The position numbers and the translations under genes were made by a program. The notes below the pieces were generated by a model that saw only the letters and a program-made list of their open reading frames with translations, was not told where the DNA came from and searched no databases. A stretch of DNA of 64,000 bases. Origin: Sacculina carcini (Eukaryota; Arthropoda; Thecostraca; Sacculinidae). This document shows, in pieces, positions 21,980-32,483 of the stretch (the first letter of the stretch is position 1; each line of letters opens with the position of its first letter). The stretch spans positions 6,801,766-6,865,765 of the forward strand of contig OU696581.1 of the NCBI GenBank assembly GCA_916048095.2. The letters run 5' to 3'.

Positions 21980-23345
21980 ATAACGTCTCGTTGTGTGTGG
22001 CCGGATAGGAAGAATCAGTCGATGGACACGAGTCAGCCAACAGTGTCAACGTTCGAGAGTGCAACGACACACACGCTCGCCACATGGTGAATTCCACGTG
22101 CCGCAACAACGATTCCGACAGCTGCATGCGGATATTGTGGGACCGCTCCCACCATCTAATGGAAGTGAATACATAGTCACTTGCATTGACCGTTACACCA
22201 GGCGGGCAGAGGCGGTGCCAATCCCAAATATTCATGCCGAGACCATATGCCGAGCGTTCACAAGCGGTTGGATCGCGCGTTTTGGTGTACCAGAACTGAT
22301 CGTCACTGATCGAGGCACCCAGTTCACTAGCGCGTCGTGGAAAAGCTTGTCATCTACATTAGGCTGTGTGCACAAAACAACCACAAGCTATCATCCAGTC
22401 TGCAACGGATTAATTGAGCGATTTCACCGCCAATTAAAAACGGCGTTACGAGCACACCCCGGCACCAAGTGGACAGATGCACTTCCCACAGTGCTTCTTG
22501 GCATCAGATCTGCAGTGAAAGCCGATTTAAAAATGTCGTCAGCAGAGTTGGTTTATGGCGAACCACTTTGTTCGCCGTACGAGATGATTACTCCACGAGC
22601 TGGCTCATCGTCACCTTCTCCATCGCCTTCTTCATATGCCGATTTCGTGCGGCGTGCGATACAGCAAACGCGTCCAGTGCCACCGCGTCGCTCCAGCGTG
22701 TCACTTCATGTACCGTCTGCACTCAGAACATGTACTCATGTTTTCGTGCAGCGCGGGGCACATCGCACGCCTCTGGAACAACCGTTCGAGGGACCATTTC
22801 GCGTTATTCGGCGCACTGATAAAGCGGTGACCATCAACCGTTTCTTCAAAGAAGAAACATTCACCGTCTCTATCGACAGAGTAAAACCCGCTGTTTTGAA
22901 CGACCAGCCTACGTCAGATGCTGCGGAACATGCAATCTCAAACTCGTCAGGACTTCGATATCAGCCGTGCTGCGGACCTCTGCCAATTCTTCAAGCTCGT
23001 CCACACATGACAGCCGCAGCTCCCGCTAGCACGACTTCACCGTCCGAGGTGTCACCATCATCGCAGCCCTCGCATGCTCCGAGTGCGTCTCATCAGTCGT
23101 TCTACGGTGCACAGACTCGACCATCGTCACAATCCACCCGGCGAAGAGGCCTGCACTCTCAAACTGGTTCATCAGACGGTGCCAACATGTCCAACCGGTC
23201 AACATTTGCACAGCGTACGACGACAAATCTACCTTCACAACAAACGCCTGCCCCCACATCCATACTCAGAATGCGCTCTGGACGTCATATTCAACCGCCA
23301 GCGCGCTATCGTCGTGTTACTTTCCTAGTGCCATCTGAGAGGGGG
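21980..23345 (+). pseudogene. Gypsy B integrase, 3' part
   Basis: Continues the integrase after LINE C. A frameshift just after the junction (about 21990-22000) puts the rest in the frame open to about 23345. The core has ADIVGPLPPSNGSEYIVTCID, LIVTDRGTQFTS and NGLIERFHRQLK, so the D,D,E triad is complete. A Pro/Ser/Thr-rich tail follows, with LRMRSGRHIQPPARYRRVTF near the end. A purine tract (GAGAGGGGGTGG) precedes the 3' LTR. The frame itself runs on into the LTR. Confidence 0.85.
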
Positions 23346-23348
23346 TGG

Positions 23349-23970
23349 TGTAGCGTCCCACGTGTACATTTGTGTATAGATATTTCACCCTCCAAACGTT
23401 ACGGCATTACATGCGGCACCTGCTCTCACACACTTTCCTTCATCACAACTCTGCTCCATCAAAAGCTTCCTTTTCCAAGCTTGCTTTGCACACTGAGCTT
23501 ACTCCGCTCACACTCTTCTCTACTCCCATTCTCTGCCTCCTACGCATGACTTGTTTTTATCGTCATGTACATACATCCTGACACTCTGCTCCTTCGCTGT
23601 GCCCACTGTACCGTTGGCCATTGTGTCCTTCCGGCTAACGGTCCTTCTCCCCTTGCGGTCGGTTGTTGACAGCATGACCGGGCAGACTACACGGGGTAAC
23701 AGTGGGCCACAGAGGCAGTCTGTGGGGCATCTCTGTGGATACTCGGTGCTACGTTTTATTACAGTGCTCGGTGTGTTATTCCTATTATTGTGTATTAGTG
23801 CTATACGTATTAAAATAGGCATTACGGTGTCATTTGCTCATTGAGCTGCCGGAGCTGTGTGCGTCACTAAATACACTGGGTGAATCACATCGTGGACGTT
23901 TCGTCGCATTTGTGGCGCGGGACTAAGACAGTAGCACGTTACCATGCAGAGTCACGTCTAAAGCGCTACA
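23349..23970 (+). repeat. 3' LTR of gypsy B, 622 bp
   Basis: TGTAGCG to CGCTACA. It shares both ends with the short 5' LTR but has about 455 additional bases (23425-23910). It ends with GTCTAAAGCGCTACA, followed by GTGG, the right target duplication. Confidence 0.85.
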
Positions 23971-23974
23971 GTGG

Positions 23975-24261
23975 AATGGTTGGTGATTTACGACGTTGAC
24001 GACGGAGTGCCGCAGGCTCTTGCGCACGATATTGACCGCAACTGGATGGCTGGCTGGGCGGAGCTCAGACAACGGATGGACAGAGTGTACCCACCGGTAT
24101 ATGTTTGTTGCCCGATGTTGTCCCACAACAACACTATACATTAAAACTGTCTGACCAACATGCTATATCGTTCATTTTTATATTTAGTTAGTCGTGTTGA
24201 TTTATATTGCCAAATAACTATAATCTTATGTCATGTGCGAATTGCAATTAAGTTAGACACG
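23975..24261. other. Intergenic, nothing recognised
   Basis: Unique-looking sequence between the gypsy B target duplication and the minisatellite. No coding signal seen. Confidence 0.4.
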
Positions 24262-24885
24262 TGTGGTGTGTGTAGTTGTTGTGTAGTCGTATAGTTGTTG
24301 TGTAGTCGTGTAGTTGTTGTGTAGTCGTATATTTGTTGTGTAGTCGTGTAGTTGTTGTGTAGTCGTGTAGTTGTTGTGTAGTCGTGTAGTTGTTGTGTAG
24401 TTGTTGTGTAGTCGTGTAGTTGTTGTGTAGTCGTGTAGTTGTTGTGTAGTCGTGTAGTTGTTGTGTAGTCGTGTAGTTGTTGTGTAGTCGTGTAGTTGTT
24501 GTGTAGTCGTGTAGTTGTTGTGTAGTCGTGTAGTTGTTGTGTAGTCGTGTAGTTGTTGTGTAGTCGTGTAGTTGTTGTGTAGTCGTGTAGTTGTTGTGTA
24601 GTCGTGTAGTTGTTGTGTAGTCGTGTAGTTGTTGTGTAGTCGTGTAGTTGTTGTGTAGTCGTGTAGTTGTTGTGTAGTCGTGTAGTTGTTGTGTAGTCGT
24701 GTAGTTGTTGTGTAGTCGTGTAGTTATTTTGTAGTCGTGTAGTTGTTGTGTAGTCGTGTAGTTGTTGTGTAGTCGTGTAGTTGTTGTGTAGTCGTGTAGT
24801 TTTTGTGTAGTCGTGTAGTTGTTGTGTAGTCGTGTAGTTGTTATGTAGTCGTGTAGTTGTGAACATGTGTAGTTGTTGTGGAATA
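24262..24885. repeat. 19-bp minisatellite, about 31 copies
   Basis: Head-to-tail units of GTGTAGTTGTTGTGTAGTC with few variants (GTAGTTATTTTGTAGTC, GTAGTTTTTGTG). Because 3 x 19 is a multiple of 3, one minus-strand frame stays open for 239 codons as a Thr/Gln/Asn/Tyr-rich repeat. This is a consequence of the unit length rather than evidence for a gene. Confidence 0.93.
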
Positions 24886-24989
24886 ATTGTTGTTTTAGAT
24901 GTTACAGTGTTAATTGTTGTTGATCTTGTGCCAAACGGACACGTATTCATGTAGATGTGTGTGTGTGTGTGTGTTAATGTATAGATGAA

Positions 24990-25350
24990 TTTTCACGTGT
25001 GTATTGATAGGACTATTCACTCCGACACATTTGCAGATGAGTGCAGTGATTGCAGTGAGATTGCAGATGATGAATGTGGTGTTTTTGTATTCAATTCGAG
25101 CTGCTGTGTGTTTAATAGAGCTTTGTGTCGTTATGCGGTGATGTGGAATGTTTAGAAATGAAAAGAGAGTTACCCATTTACTCTTGAATGCGTCGTCGAT
25201 TTGATGGTAAGACCAATAGTAATGAAGATTATAGTGGGATATATCTGAGGATAAACGGGTTTCCTGAATAGCTGAAGATAGGGTATTAGACATGTGTCGG
25301 AATTCAAGCCACTTATGGATTAAAATTCGGCAGTTCCATTGGAACCCAAG
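24990..25350 (-). pseudogene. LINE D ORF2 endonuclease N-terminus
   Basis: On the minus strand the sequence reads QWNCRILIHKWLEFRHM followed by AIQETRLSSD. This parallels the start of LINE B ORF2 (LQWNCRGLIARWAELKNF, AVQETWL). It degrades after about 100 codons in a GT-rich stretch (24958-24973) and the minisatellite. Confidence 0.6.
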
Positions 25351-25385
25351 AGTTCCATTGGAAGATAAAAGTCGAAATGGAGTTA

Positions 25386-26709
25386 TTATAAATATACATT
25401 ATAAGAAATAAAAAAGGGTGATTCAGTGTTGTATTGTCGTTTTGGTATTTTGTTTGTCCTGGTGTTCATGTGGTTTGTGGGCTTCTGTGGCACAGGTATA
25501 GCTTGATCATCCGTGACGGTTGTACTGTGAGAGGTGTTTGAACTCGGATGTGTTTGATTGATTTTTATCATGCTCTTTGGTGTTGCGGTGTCACTGTCTT
25601 GCGAATGGGAGTCAGTGATGACAGTGACATTTGTGGAGTGGGAGGGAGATACAGACATGATATTGTCCGGTGGTTGCGAGTCAGTGGAGTCAATAGCGTT
25701 GTTGGTGCTAGATTCGGACGTTTCAGTTGTATTGGGGTTTTGTTTGGTCAGAGTGGCTATGACGGGACGTGAGCTTGGCGACGGCGCCAGCCATGGTGTT
25801 GAGTTATTCTTGCATTGCTCCAATGACTTCGCTGTCGTGCTGTGATATTTCGCATCGAGCAGCGTATGTATTGTTGCCATTTGGTGTATTTGAGTGTTCG
25901 CAGTTCTCCTTAGCCTCGTTATAGGTGATTTTGTTTCTGTATTTGATCTCAAGTACCTGTTTTTCGATCTGAAAAGCCGGACATTCTTTGGACATGGATG
26001 AGTAAGCACCATTACATTTGCTGCAGTGTGGGTTGTTGATTGTTGTTGTGTGGGTTGTTGGTTGTTGATTGGAGCATTGATCCGACTTGTGTGACGTCTC
26101 ATTGCATTTGTGGCACACTTTTGTATTTTTGCAGTGTGTCCAAGTGTTCACAGCAGTGTGTACATATCATTGGACTCGGGTACCATGGTTTGACAGCGCA
26201 TTTGGTGTACGAAAACTTCAACTCGTTTGTGCAAACCAGTTTGTTGAAAGTCATTGTAAAATCGCCGAAGGAGTGCCGGTGGGGTTGGGCCGTCTCACGG
26301 CAGTCACCGTGAGGAGCAATCCACTCGGTCAGGTCGTCAACTGTTATCACGCTCAATTCTGGGGCGTATATGGAGCCGTTGCTCTCGTTCAGTTTTGTGG
26401 AGAGAATTTGGATGGAATGTCACCCAGCTTGGAAGCAGAAAGTAGCCTTTCTGTTTGTTCCAAATTTTGTGTCCTTACGAGTAACCACTGCGCAAAATAG
26501 ACACTGCGCAAAATAGACACTGCGCAAAATAGACACTGCGCAAAATAGACACTGCGCAAAATAGACACTTTCTGGGTTTTTTCCCTAAGGATATTTTTCA
26601 GATAGGATTCCCATGGCCAGCTACGAAGTTTTGCGATGTCGGGGTCTGAGGGATCTACAACGACAAATCTACCCTCATCAAAACTACAACTCCAGTAATT
26701 GAAAAACAA
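25386..26709 (-). pseudogene. LINE D ORF1, broken
   Basis: Pieces on the minus strand: an N-terminal part with GRFVVVDPSDPDIAKLRSWP and EQTERLLSASKLGDIP (26709-26389), interrupted by a 16-bp repeat expansion; a middle part with DDLTEWIAPHGDC and NKLVCTNELKFSY (26356-26099); and two to three Cys/His knuckles (CHKCNETSHKSDQC, CSKCNGAYSSMSKEC). A Ser/Thr/Asn/Pro-rich C-terminus ends at 25386. Several frame changes. It would have been the RNA-binding protein of the element. Confidence 0.75.
26488..26568. repeat. 16-bp tandem repeat, about 5 copies
   Basis: Units of CTGCGCAAAATAGACA, nearly identical to each other, inside the LINE D ORF1 pseudogene. The 48-nt period of the translated repeat fits 3 x 16. 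Confidence 0.9.
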
Positions 26710-27059
26710 TCAAGAACCACCCAAAAGCCCTCCTGTAACAAACGCGCTAGCTACCATTTCAGTTGTTGTTGTTGTTGTTGTTGATTTGGGCTTGGCGTTT
26801 CGGCCAACGTTGACCATTTCACGCCGCTCACAATTTCGTCAAAACTTGTGTGAAAGAAATAAAATATGGAACGGATGTTTCATGGGAAGGACGAATTGTG
26901 AGGAGTTTAAAATTATGACCACAATAAATATATATTTTTTAAAATTCATGCGCGTGCATGCGTCTACTGCGCAGTACCCTGGACTAGCACATGACCGCGC
27001 AGGATATTCCCGTCGGTCTTGCGGTGTTGTACGTCGGTAATGTATATTGTCATGTGGCT

Positions 27060-30000
27060 TTACATACGTTTCTTGAGGCCGGTAATATCCATGAATTCCA
27101 TGAGTGCACCCATGATTCGTGCATTGCCGCTGTGTAGGAGGGTCTCTGTGTTCGCTATGGCATTATTTTCCATGCATTCACCTATCATATGGCTTCGTGG
27201 TCCTGCATACTCTGGGCACTCCATCAGAAAATGGTTCACTGTGATGCGGCAATGACAATGGCTGCACATTGGCGCTGTCTCCCTCTCCAGGAGATGCCAG
27301 TGCGTCATCGCCGTGTGGCCAATTCTCAGGCGGGCCAGCATCCGTTCCGCGGATCTCGACAAGGAGACCGGGGCCGGCCATGGACCCGGTGCCTGGAATA
27401 ATGTCGGCAGCATGTATCTGTTGGCAAGCGCCTGCCATGCGGTTCTGAACACATTGGTGGTACAGCGCTTGATATGGCCTTCCACTGTTCGCCTGTTTTG
27501 GTCGAGTAAAACCGTCGTGGTCAGCCTCAATGCCGTTTTAGTGGCTTTGTCGGCCTTTTCGTTGCCCTCTATTTGTCTATGGCTCGGCACCCATAGGAGT
27601 TCACACTCTGAGCTTTCGTCCCGCAATTCTTTGTAAAAACGATGTATGTGAGTTGATAAAATGTCCGAAGGGTTAAAACTGAGAATGGATAAAAGCGCAG
27701 ACTTCGAATCAGACACAATTATTGTTCTTTGGTAATTTTCCTGCACGCACATTTGTATGGCTTTGTATATTGCGAATATTTCGGTATCGTACACCGACGC
27801 CGAGTCCGGCAGTCTGTAGTGGTGCGTGTGACTCACACCCGCCACATGTCCACCGGCGGAGTAGACTGCACAACCTGCCCGTCCCTCGCTTCTCGAGCCG
27901 TCGGTGTAGATGAACTGGGCATTCAAGTGTTCAGCCTTAAATTTGGCGAACTCTTGCTGGATTTCGGCGTCGGTCACATGTGATTTATCATCCAGCAGGA
28001 AACTCACTTGAGGACGCATCATGAGCCACGGCGGCTCCATCGGAGGTACTTCATATTGTATGCTGGCGCTGATACCAAGCGCTCGCTGAGCATAGCGTCC
28101 TCTGGTGCCTATATTTCCGCCCGACTGCCCCTGTAGACTGGTGGGTTGCTGCGCTGATATACTGTGTGCTGGGTGAGTTGGATTTGACAGCGCTTTGGCG
28201 TAATATCTGGTAATAAGGTCTTGCCGTCGCAATTCCAGATTCTCAACTCCAGTGTATCCCTCCAGTAATTTGACGGGACTCGTCCTGAAAGCCCCGGTCG
28301 CCAGACGCAAGCAATTGTTTTGCACCGTGTCGAGTCGCTGCAACACTCGCGCTGATGCGGCCGAGTATACCTGTACACCGTACTCCAGTACTGGTCGCAC
28401 GAGACTCTTGTACAGCCTGATCATGGTGAACGTGTCTGCGCCGCTGTGTTGTGCCTGTATTGTTTTTAAAATATCGGTTCTCCTTGAAGCCCTATTTATA
28501 ATGTGTTTTACATGTTGCTCCATGTTGAGCTTGTGGTCGAATATCACTCCCAAGTATTTTGCATCGGTTTTATAGTCGATGTTCTCCAGGCAGACGCGTA
28601 GCGGCAGTGTTGGCAGCGCATGCCGATGCGCCGAGAACACGACCGCGACCGACTTACTCGCCGAGAACTGCAGACCGTTGCGTTCCGACCACACAGTCAA
28701 ACGGTTCAAGCTGAGCTGCAGCAAGCCGTGCGCTCGACGAGCATCTGCACTCGACGTCCACACTGCGCAATCATCAGCGTACAGTGAGTATTTGACCCCG
28801 TTGGGCACATTAGAAAACACATCATCTATCATAACGTTGAATAAAATGGGCGATAAGCAGCTACCTTGCGGTAGTCCGATGTTTGTGTGGTGCTGATGAG
28901 AAGTAAAATTGTGCAATTTGATAAAAAACGATCGCTGTCCAATGATAAAATTAGTTAAAAATCGCATAAGATGGCCTCGGATGCCCAGTTTGTGCAGCTT
29001 GTTTAAAACGATGTAAGGATGCACGTTGTCGTAAGCCTTCGTTATGTCTAAAAATGCAGCGATTGTGCACATTTTGCGTCTGAAACCAGCCCGAATGTCG
29101 GCCTCCAGACGCACGGCGTGATCAATGGCCGATCGTCCCGGCCTAAACGCGCACTGGTTTCCGTCCAGCAGCTGTGCGTTTTCGATCACGTGTGCGAGGC
29201 GACGGGCCACCATGCGCTCCATCAGTTTGGACATGCAGCTGGTCAGGGTTATTGGCCGGTATGATGATGGCATATTCCGAGGTTTGCCCGGTTTCGGCAA
29301 TGGCACAACAATTCCGTTTTTCCACTGCTGCGGGTATTGCCCAGAGGTCCATATTTGGTTAAAAGTGGATAAAATATCGGTAAAAGTGTCCTGTGATAAA
29401 TGTCTAAAAAATGCATAATGAAGGCGATCAGGTCCCATTGAAGTGTTTCCGGCTGAACATATGGCACTGGTCAGCTCATCGGCTGTGAATGAACCATTGT
29501 ACTCAAGCTGCTCTCCTGTGGACTGTCCGTTACACGCCGCAATAAACTCTCTCTGCGCTTCAATTTGGAGCTCGGCAGACAGGTGTTGGCCTGAACTGAC
29601 ATCTGCCACGGCAGCCGCCAGTTCATCCACTATCTCATGTGGTTCGGTCACAGTTCTGCCGTTCACCTGGAGCAAGGGCAGTGCTGCCGGAGCATACTGC
29701 CCTCGAAGTGCTAGGATGCCTCTCCATATCTGGCTAACAGGAGTGTCTTTATTTATGGAATTTATATACCTTTCCCATGCGGACTTTTTGCATTTTCTTA
29801 TAGTGCGACGGGCCACAGCACGCAGACGGCACAGCTCCTCTCTGTTCTCGGCTGTGTCTCGTCTCACGAATCTTCGAAGAGCTCTCTTTCGAAGCGCCAC
29901 AGCTCGTCGACAGTCATTGGTGAACCATGGAACCGGTGTGTGCTTGCGCGGTTTGCCGGTCAGCGGTATGGCACGTTCTGCTGCCGCAATAAGAACATCC

Positions 30001-30803
30001 GTGGTTTCCGTCACTCTGTCTCCTACTGATTGGCACTCGTTTGTGTTCACCTGGCTCAGTGCCATGAATTTCCTCCAGTCCGCCTTCTTGAGGTTCCATT
30101 TCCTCGTGCAATGTGATACTTGATGGTGTGTTGTTGTATGTATAAAAATCGGGTAATGGTCGGAGTCGTATGTGTCGCCGTCCACCGTCCAGTGCAAAAG
30201 CGATGCAATGGACGGGGAGCACACTGACAAGTCTATCGATGTGTGTGTGTTGTTCGCGATGTGATGATACGTTGGCGACCTGTCGTTCAAGATCACCAAA
30301 TTGTTTCGTGATATGAAATCCTCTATCACGTGACCTCTTGTATCTAGCGCGTTCATCCCCCATAGAGGACTATGCGCGTTCACATCTCCAGCAAATAAAA
30401 TGGGATTGACACATGCAGATAAAAGGCGATCAAGTTTGTACCCGAGTGTGGAATTCGTGCACGGAGGAGGTAGATAAATGCTAAAAATATCGATGCAAAT
30501 ACCGTTGAGAGCCACAGTACAGGCTGCCGCTTGCAGGTCGTCGAATTGAGGCAGAGTTAGCCTTTGTTGCGGCAGCTGCTGACTCACGTACAGCGCCACT
30601 CCGCCCTGTCTCCTGCCGGCTCCGTCGTAGTTGCACCTGTACGACGAATAATTGCGCAGTTCAACGTCATATGAGTCGTTGTCGCGCAGCCATGTTTCCT
30701 GCACTGCTATCACGAGGGGCTGTTTTGACGTAAAGAAGTTCTTTAGTTCGGCCCATCTCGCTATTAACCCTCTACAGTTCCATTGTAGAATTGATAAAAC
30801 CAT
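27060..30803 (-). CDS. LINE B ORF2: endonuclease, RT, RNase H, zinc tail
   Basis: 1247 residues, ATG at 30803. The endonuclease is at residues 1-230 (ILQWNCRGLIARW, VQETWL, AGDVNAHSPLWG, DSDHYPIF). RT lies at about 480-760 (YRPITLTSCMSKLMERMV, FLDITKAYDNVH, IGLPQGSCLSPILFN, LYADDCAVW, with the YADD near residue 674). RNase H lies at about 955-1085 (FIYTDGSRSEGRAG, YDTEIFAIYKAI, IVSDSKSALL, WVPSHRQIEGNEKAD). The C-terminal zinc-binding tail is CSHCHCRITVNHFLMEC. The protein nicks the target and copies the element RNA. RNase H in the same chain points to the I group. No internal lesion seen. Confidence 0.93.
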   Translation of the reverse strand: MVLSILQWNCRGLIARWAELKNFFTSKQPLVIAVQETWLRDNDSYDVELRNYSSYRCNYDGAGRRQGGVALYVSQQLPQQRLTLPQFDDLQAAACTVALNGICIDIFSIYLPPPCTNSTLGYKLDRLLSACVNPILFAGDVNAHSPLWGMNALDTRGHVIEDFISRNNLVILNDRSPTYHHIANNTHTSIDLSVCSPSIASLLHWTVDGDTYDSDHYPIFIHTTTHHQVSHCTRKWNLKKADWRKFMALSQVNTNECQSVGDRVTETTDVLIAAAERAIPLTGKPRKHTPVPWFTNDCRRAVALRKRALRRFVRRDTAENREELCRLRAVARRTIRKCKKSAWERYINSINKDTPVSQIWRGILALRGQYAPAALPLLQVNGRTVTEPHEIVDELAAAVADVSSGQHLSAELQIEAQREFIAACNGQSTGEQLEYNGSFTADELTSAICSAGNTSMGPDRLHYAFFRHLSQDTFTDILSTFNQIWTSGQYPQQWKNGIVVPLPKPGKPRNMPSSYRPITLTSCMSKLMERMVARRLAHVIENAQLLDGNQCAFRPGRSAIDHAVRLEADIRAGFRRKMCTIAAFLDITKAYDNVHPYIVLNKLHKLGIRGHLMRFLTNFIIGQRSFFIKLHNFTSHQHHTNIGLPQGSCLSPILFNVMIDDVFSNVPNGVKYSLYADDCAVWTSSADARRAHGLLQLSLNRLTVWSERNGLQFSASKSVAVVFSAHRHALPTLPLRVCLENIDYKTDAKYLGVIFDHKLNMEQHVKHIINRASRRTDILKTIQAQHSGADTFTMIRLYKSLVRPVLEYGVQVYSAASARVLQRLDTVQNNCLRLATGAFRTSPVKLLEGYTGVENLELRRQDLITRYYAKALSNPTHPAHSISAQQPTSLQGQSGGNIGTRGRYAQRALGISASIQYEVPPMEPPWLMMRPQVSFLLDDKSHVTDAEIQQEFAKFKAEHLNAQFIYTDGSRSEGRAGCAVYSAGGHVAGVSHTHHYRLPDSASVYDTEIFAIYKAIQMCVQENYQRTIIVSDSKSALLSILSFNPSDILSTHIHRFYKELRDESSECELLWVPSHRQIEGNEKADKATKTALRLTTTVLLDQNRRTVEGHIKRCTTNVFRTAWQALANRYMLPTLFQAPGPWPAPVSLSRSAERMLARLRIGHTAMTHWHLLERETAPMCSHCHCRITVNHFLMECPEYAGPRSHMIGECMENNAIANTETLLHSGNARIMGALMEFMDITGLKKRM

Positions 30804-30838
30804 ACCTCAATTTTTTTTTTAAAACCTGATAAAAATGT

Positions 30839-32215
30839 TTATGTGTTACATAAAACAGGGCGCACTGGTGATTCGCGTGTGTTGCGATAGCCAGTGGCGG
30901 CGATATTTTCGCGGCTCGGCGGCCGCTCCCCGCGCGGCGACTGTTGTCGTCGCCGCGTCACCGTGGTCCACTCGCCTCTACTGGCGGCGGTTCGTGGCCT
31001 CGGTGATTTACTGCGCGAGCGACTCCCCGCGCGTCGTGCCGACCAGCAGCGCCGTGTAGGCAGCTTGCGGTTGCTCGAGTTATACTGGTGATGTGGTGGC
31101 GATGCACGGTGATGAGAAGATGAATGTTCTGGAAGACGGCTAGTTTGTGACGATCTCACAATTTTCCTCTGACTAACGAAGGCGATTTTCGAAGCACTGG
31201 ACTCGACCGGGTCAGTCTGAGTGGCAACACAGTACATCTGTTTGGTTGCTGTCGTAGCTGCATATGACTTTTGATTGTTGAGTTGTCTCGTGTTGAAGAT
31301 ATTTCTTGCTTCTTTGTAGGATACGTCTCTGGCGACTTTGATGGCCCAGATTTCTTTTTCATTCTTCCATTGCTCGCATTTGTTGCTTGATGCATTGTGG
31401 TCATTGTTTCCACAGTTGATACATTTTTGCGGAGCGGTACAATCGGGGTCACCGTGATCTGGCTGGCCGCATTTGACACATGCTGCTTCTTGTCTGCAGT
31501 TCTTGGTGCCGTGCCCGAAGCGCTGACACCGAAAGCACCTCAATGGGTTCGGTATGAATGGTCGCACTTCGTATCTCAAGTAGCCAGCTCTCACGTGAGT
31601 TGGAGCCGTCGTCGTTGGGAATGTGAGTACCAGCAGTGCTGTTGGAAGCCGCACACCGTTTCTGACCGACGTCATACGTCGGACCTCGGAGACGCCCTCT
31701 CCAGCAAATCCTCTTGTCACCTCTTGATCTTCGACGTGTCGTAGTTCTGGGGCATAAATTGTGCCTTTACTCGTGTTTCTGCTGTTATGCAGCGACACGG
31801 AGACTGAACGTTCACAGAACTTGGTCATCTTCAGCAGAGTTTTCGTTTGTTTCTCGTTGTTTGTTTTGACAATACATGAACCGTCTTGTGGTGTTTCAAC
31901 TTTTATTTTGTCTACTGCCGCACCGAAATTGCCCTTCAACTCGGCATGGATCCAGAACGGACCCAGTCGGCCGAAGTGGTGGTGGCCCTCGGTAGGCGTG
32001 AGTACAACGTATGAGCCATTCGGGTCGGTACCTTGCGTTCTCTCAAAGCATTGTGTCTGATCTTTTTCCGTATTCGTGCTATTTGGTCGGTTGTCCTGTG
32101 ACGGTGGGCCTGATGTGGTTGATATTGATGATGATGATGAGATGGAGGTTTTCCTAGGGGAACCCGGGGTCGCAGGTGGTCTATCTTTTCTGCGTTTTCT
32201 CTTCCTCCCCGTCAT
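30839..32215 (-). CDS. LINE B ORF1, zinc-knuckle RNA-binding protein
   Basis: 458 residues, ATG at 32215. It has a basic N-terminus (RKRKRRKDRPP), a Ser-rich stretch, a central RNA-binding fold, then three knuckles: CFRCQRFGHGTKNC, CVKCGQPDHGDPDC and CINCGNNDHNASSNKC. EKEIWAIKVARDVSYKEARNIF follows. The tail is Arg/Ser-rich (RSRSKSPRPR). It ends 35 nt before ORF2, so translation of ORF2 probably depends on reinitiation or a similar mechanism. Intact. Confidence 0.9.
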   Translation of the reverse strand: MTGRKRKRRKDRPPATPGSPRKTSISSSSSISTTSGPPSQDNRPNSTNTEKDQTQCFERTQGTDPNGSYVVLTPTEGHHHFGRLGPFWIHAELKGNFGAAVDKIKVETPQDGSCIVKTNNEKQTKTLLKMTKFCERSVSVSLHNSRNTSKGTIYAPELRHVEDQEVTRGFAGEGVSEVRRMTSVRNGVRLPTALLVLTFPTTTAPTHVRAGYLRYEVRPFIPNPLRCFRCQRFGHGTKNCRQEAACVKCGQPDHGDPDCTAPQKCINCGNNDHNASSNKCEQWKNEKEIWAIKVARDVSYKEARNIFNTRQLNNQKSYAATTATKQMYCVATQTDPVESSASKIAFVSQRKIVRSSQTSRLPEHSSSHHRASPPHHQYNSSNRKLPTRRCWSARRAGSRSRSKSPRPRTAASRGEWTTVTRRRQQSPRGERPPSRENIAATGYRNTRESPVRPVLCNT

Positions 32216-32483
32216 CTCCCTCTGGTGTGGTCAGTACTTGATCAAAAAAAAAACACGAAAAAAGGAAAAAAAAAATTATACAAAAACATATAGGACCAAG
32301 ACGAGAGTATAGAACAAAATTAGAATGATACTCCGAAGGAAAAAACAAAGAACAGATCTGATTGATGTCGGATTTGACTACTCGGTGAGCTGCACAAACA
32401 ACCACAATGAGGTCACAAACACGAACATTTCAGAGACGCAACACAACCGACACGAGGAATACGATCGTCGCAGCAGTACCATT

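Larger units (their letters stand above)
12295..23970 (+). mobile_element. Ty3/gypsy element B, split by a LINE
   Basis: LTRs begin TGTAGCG and end CGCTACA, perfect inverted ends, at 12295-12458 and 23349-23970. GTGG flanks both sides (12291-12294 and 23971-23974), a plausible 4-bp target duplication. The internal order is primer site, gag, protease, RT, RNase H, integrase. The integrase is split at 15611 by LINE C (15612-21970). Frameshifts in gag and integrase and an in-frame stop at about 15408 show inactivity. The gag zinc motif and YIDD RT fit a Mag-like gypsy lineage, though the clade call is by eye. Confidence 0.85.
24950..26760 (-). mobile_element. Decayed I-like LINE (D), 3'-truncated
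   Basis: Minus-strand remnant of an I-like LINE with ORF1 (26709-25386) and the first part of an ORF2 endonuclease (about 25350-24990), truncated near the minisatellite. LINE B inserted at its 5' side at about 26760. The ORF1 knuckle region ends in EKQVLEIKYRNKITYNEAKEN, the same form as the ORF1 of LINE B and C. Confidence 0.75.
26763..32476 (-). mobile_element. I-like LINE (B) with both ORFs intact
   Basis: Minus-strand element with a (CAA)n tail (GTTGTTGTT on the plus strand, about 26763-26781), a roughly 280-bp 3' UTR, ORF2 (30803-27060), ORF1 (32215-30839) and a 5' UTR to about 32476. TACCATT lies on both sides (26752-26758 and 32477-32483), a possible 7-bp target duplication. Both ORFs lack stops and keep the catalytic residues. 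This is therefore a candidate for a mobile copy. Confidence 0.85.

Noticed and set aside
24231-24950. 239-codon minus-strand ORF
   Set aside because: Generated by a 19-bp tandem repeat; no start context or unique protein sequence.
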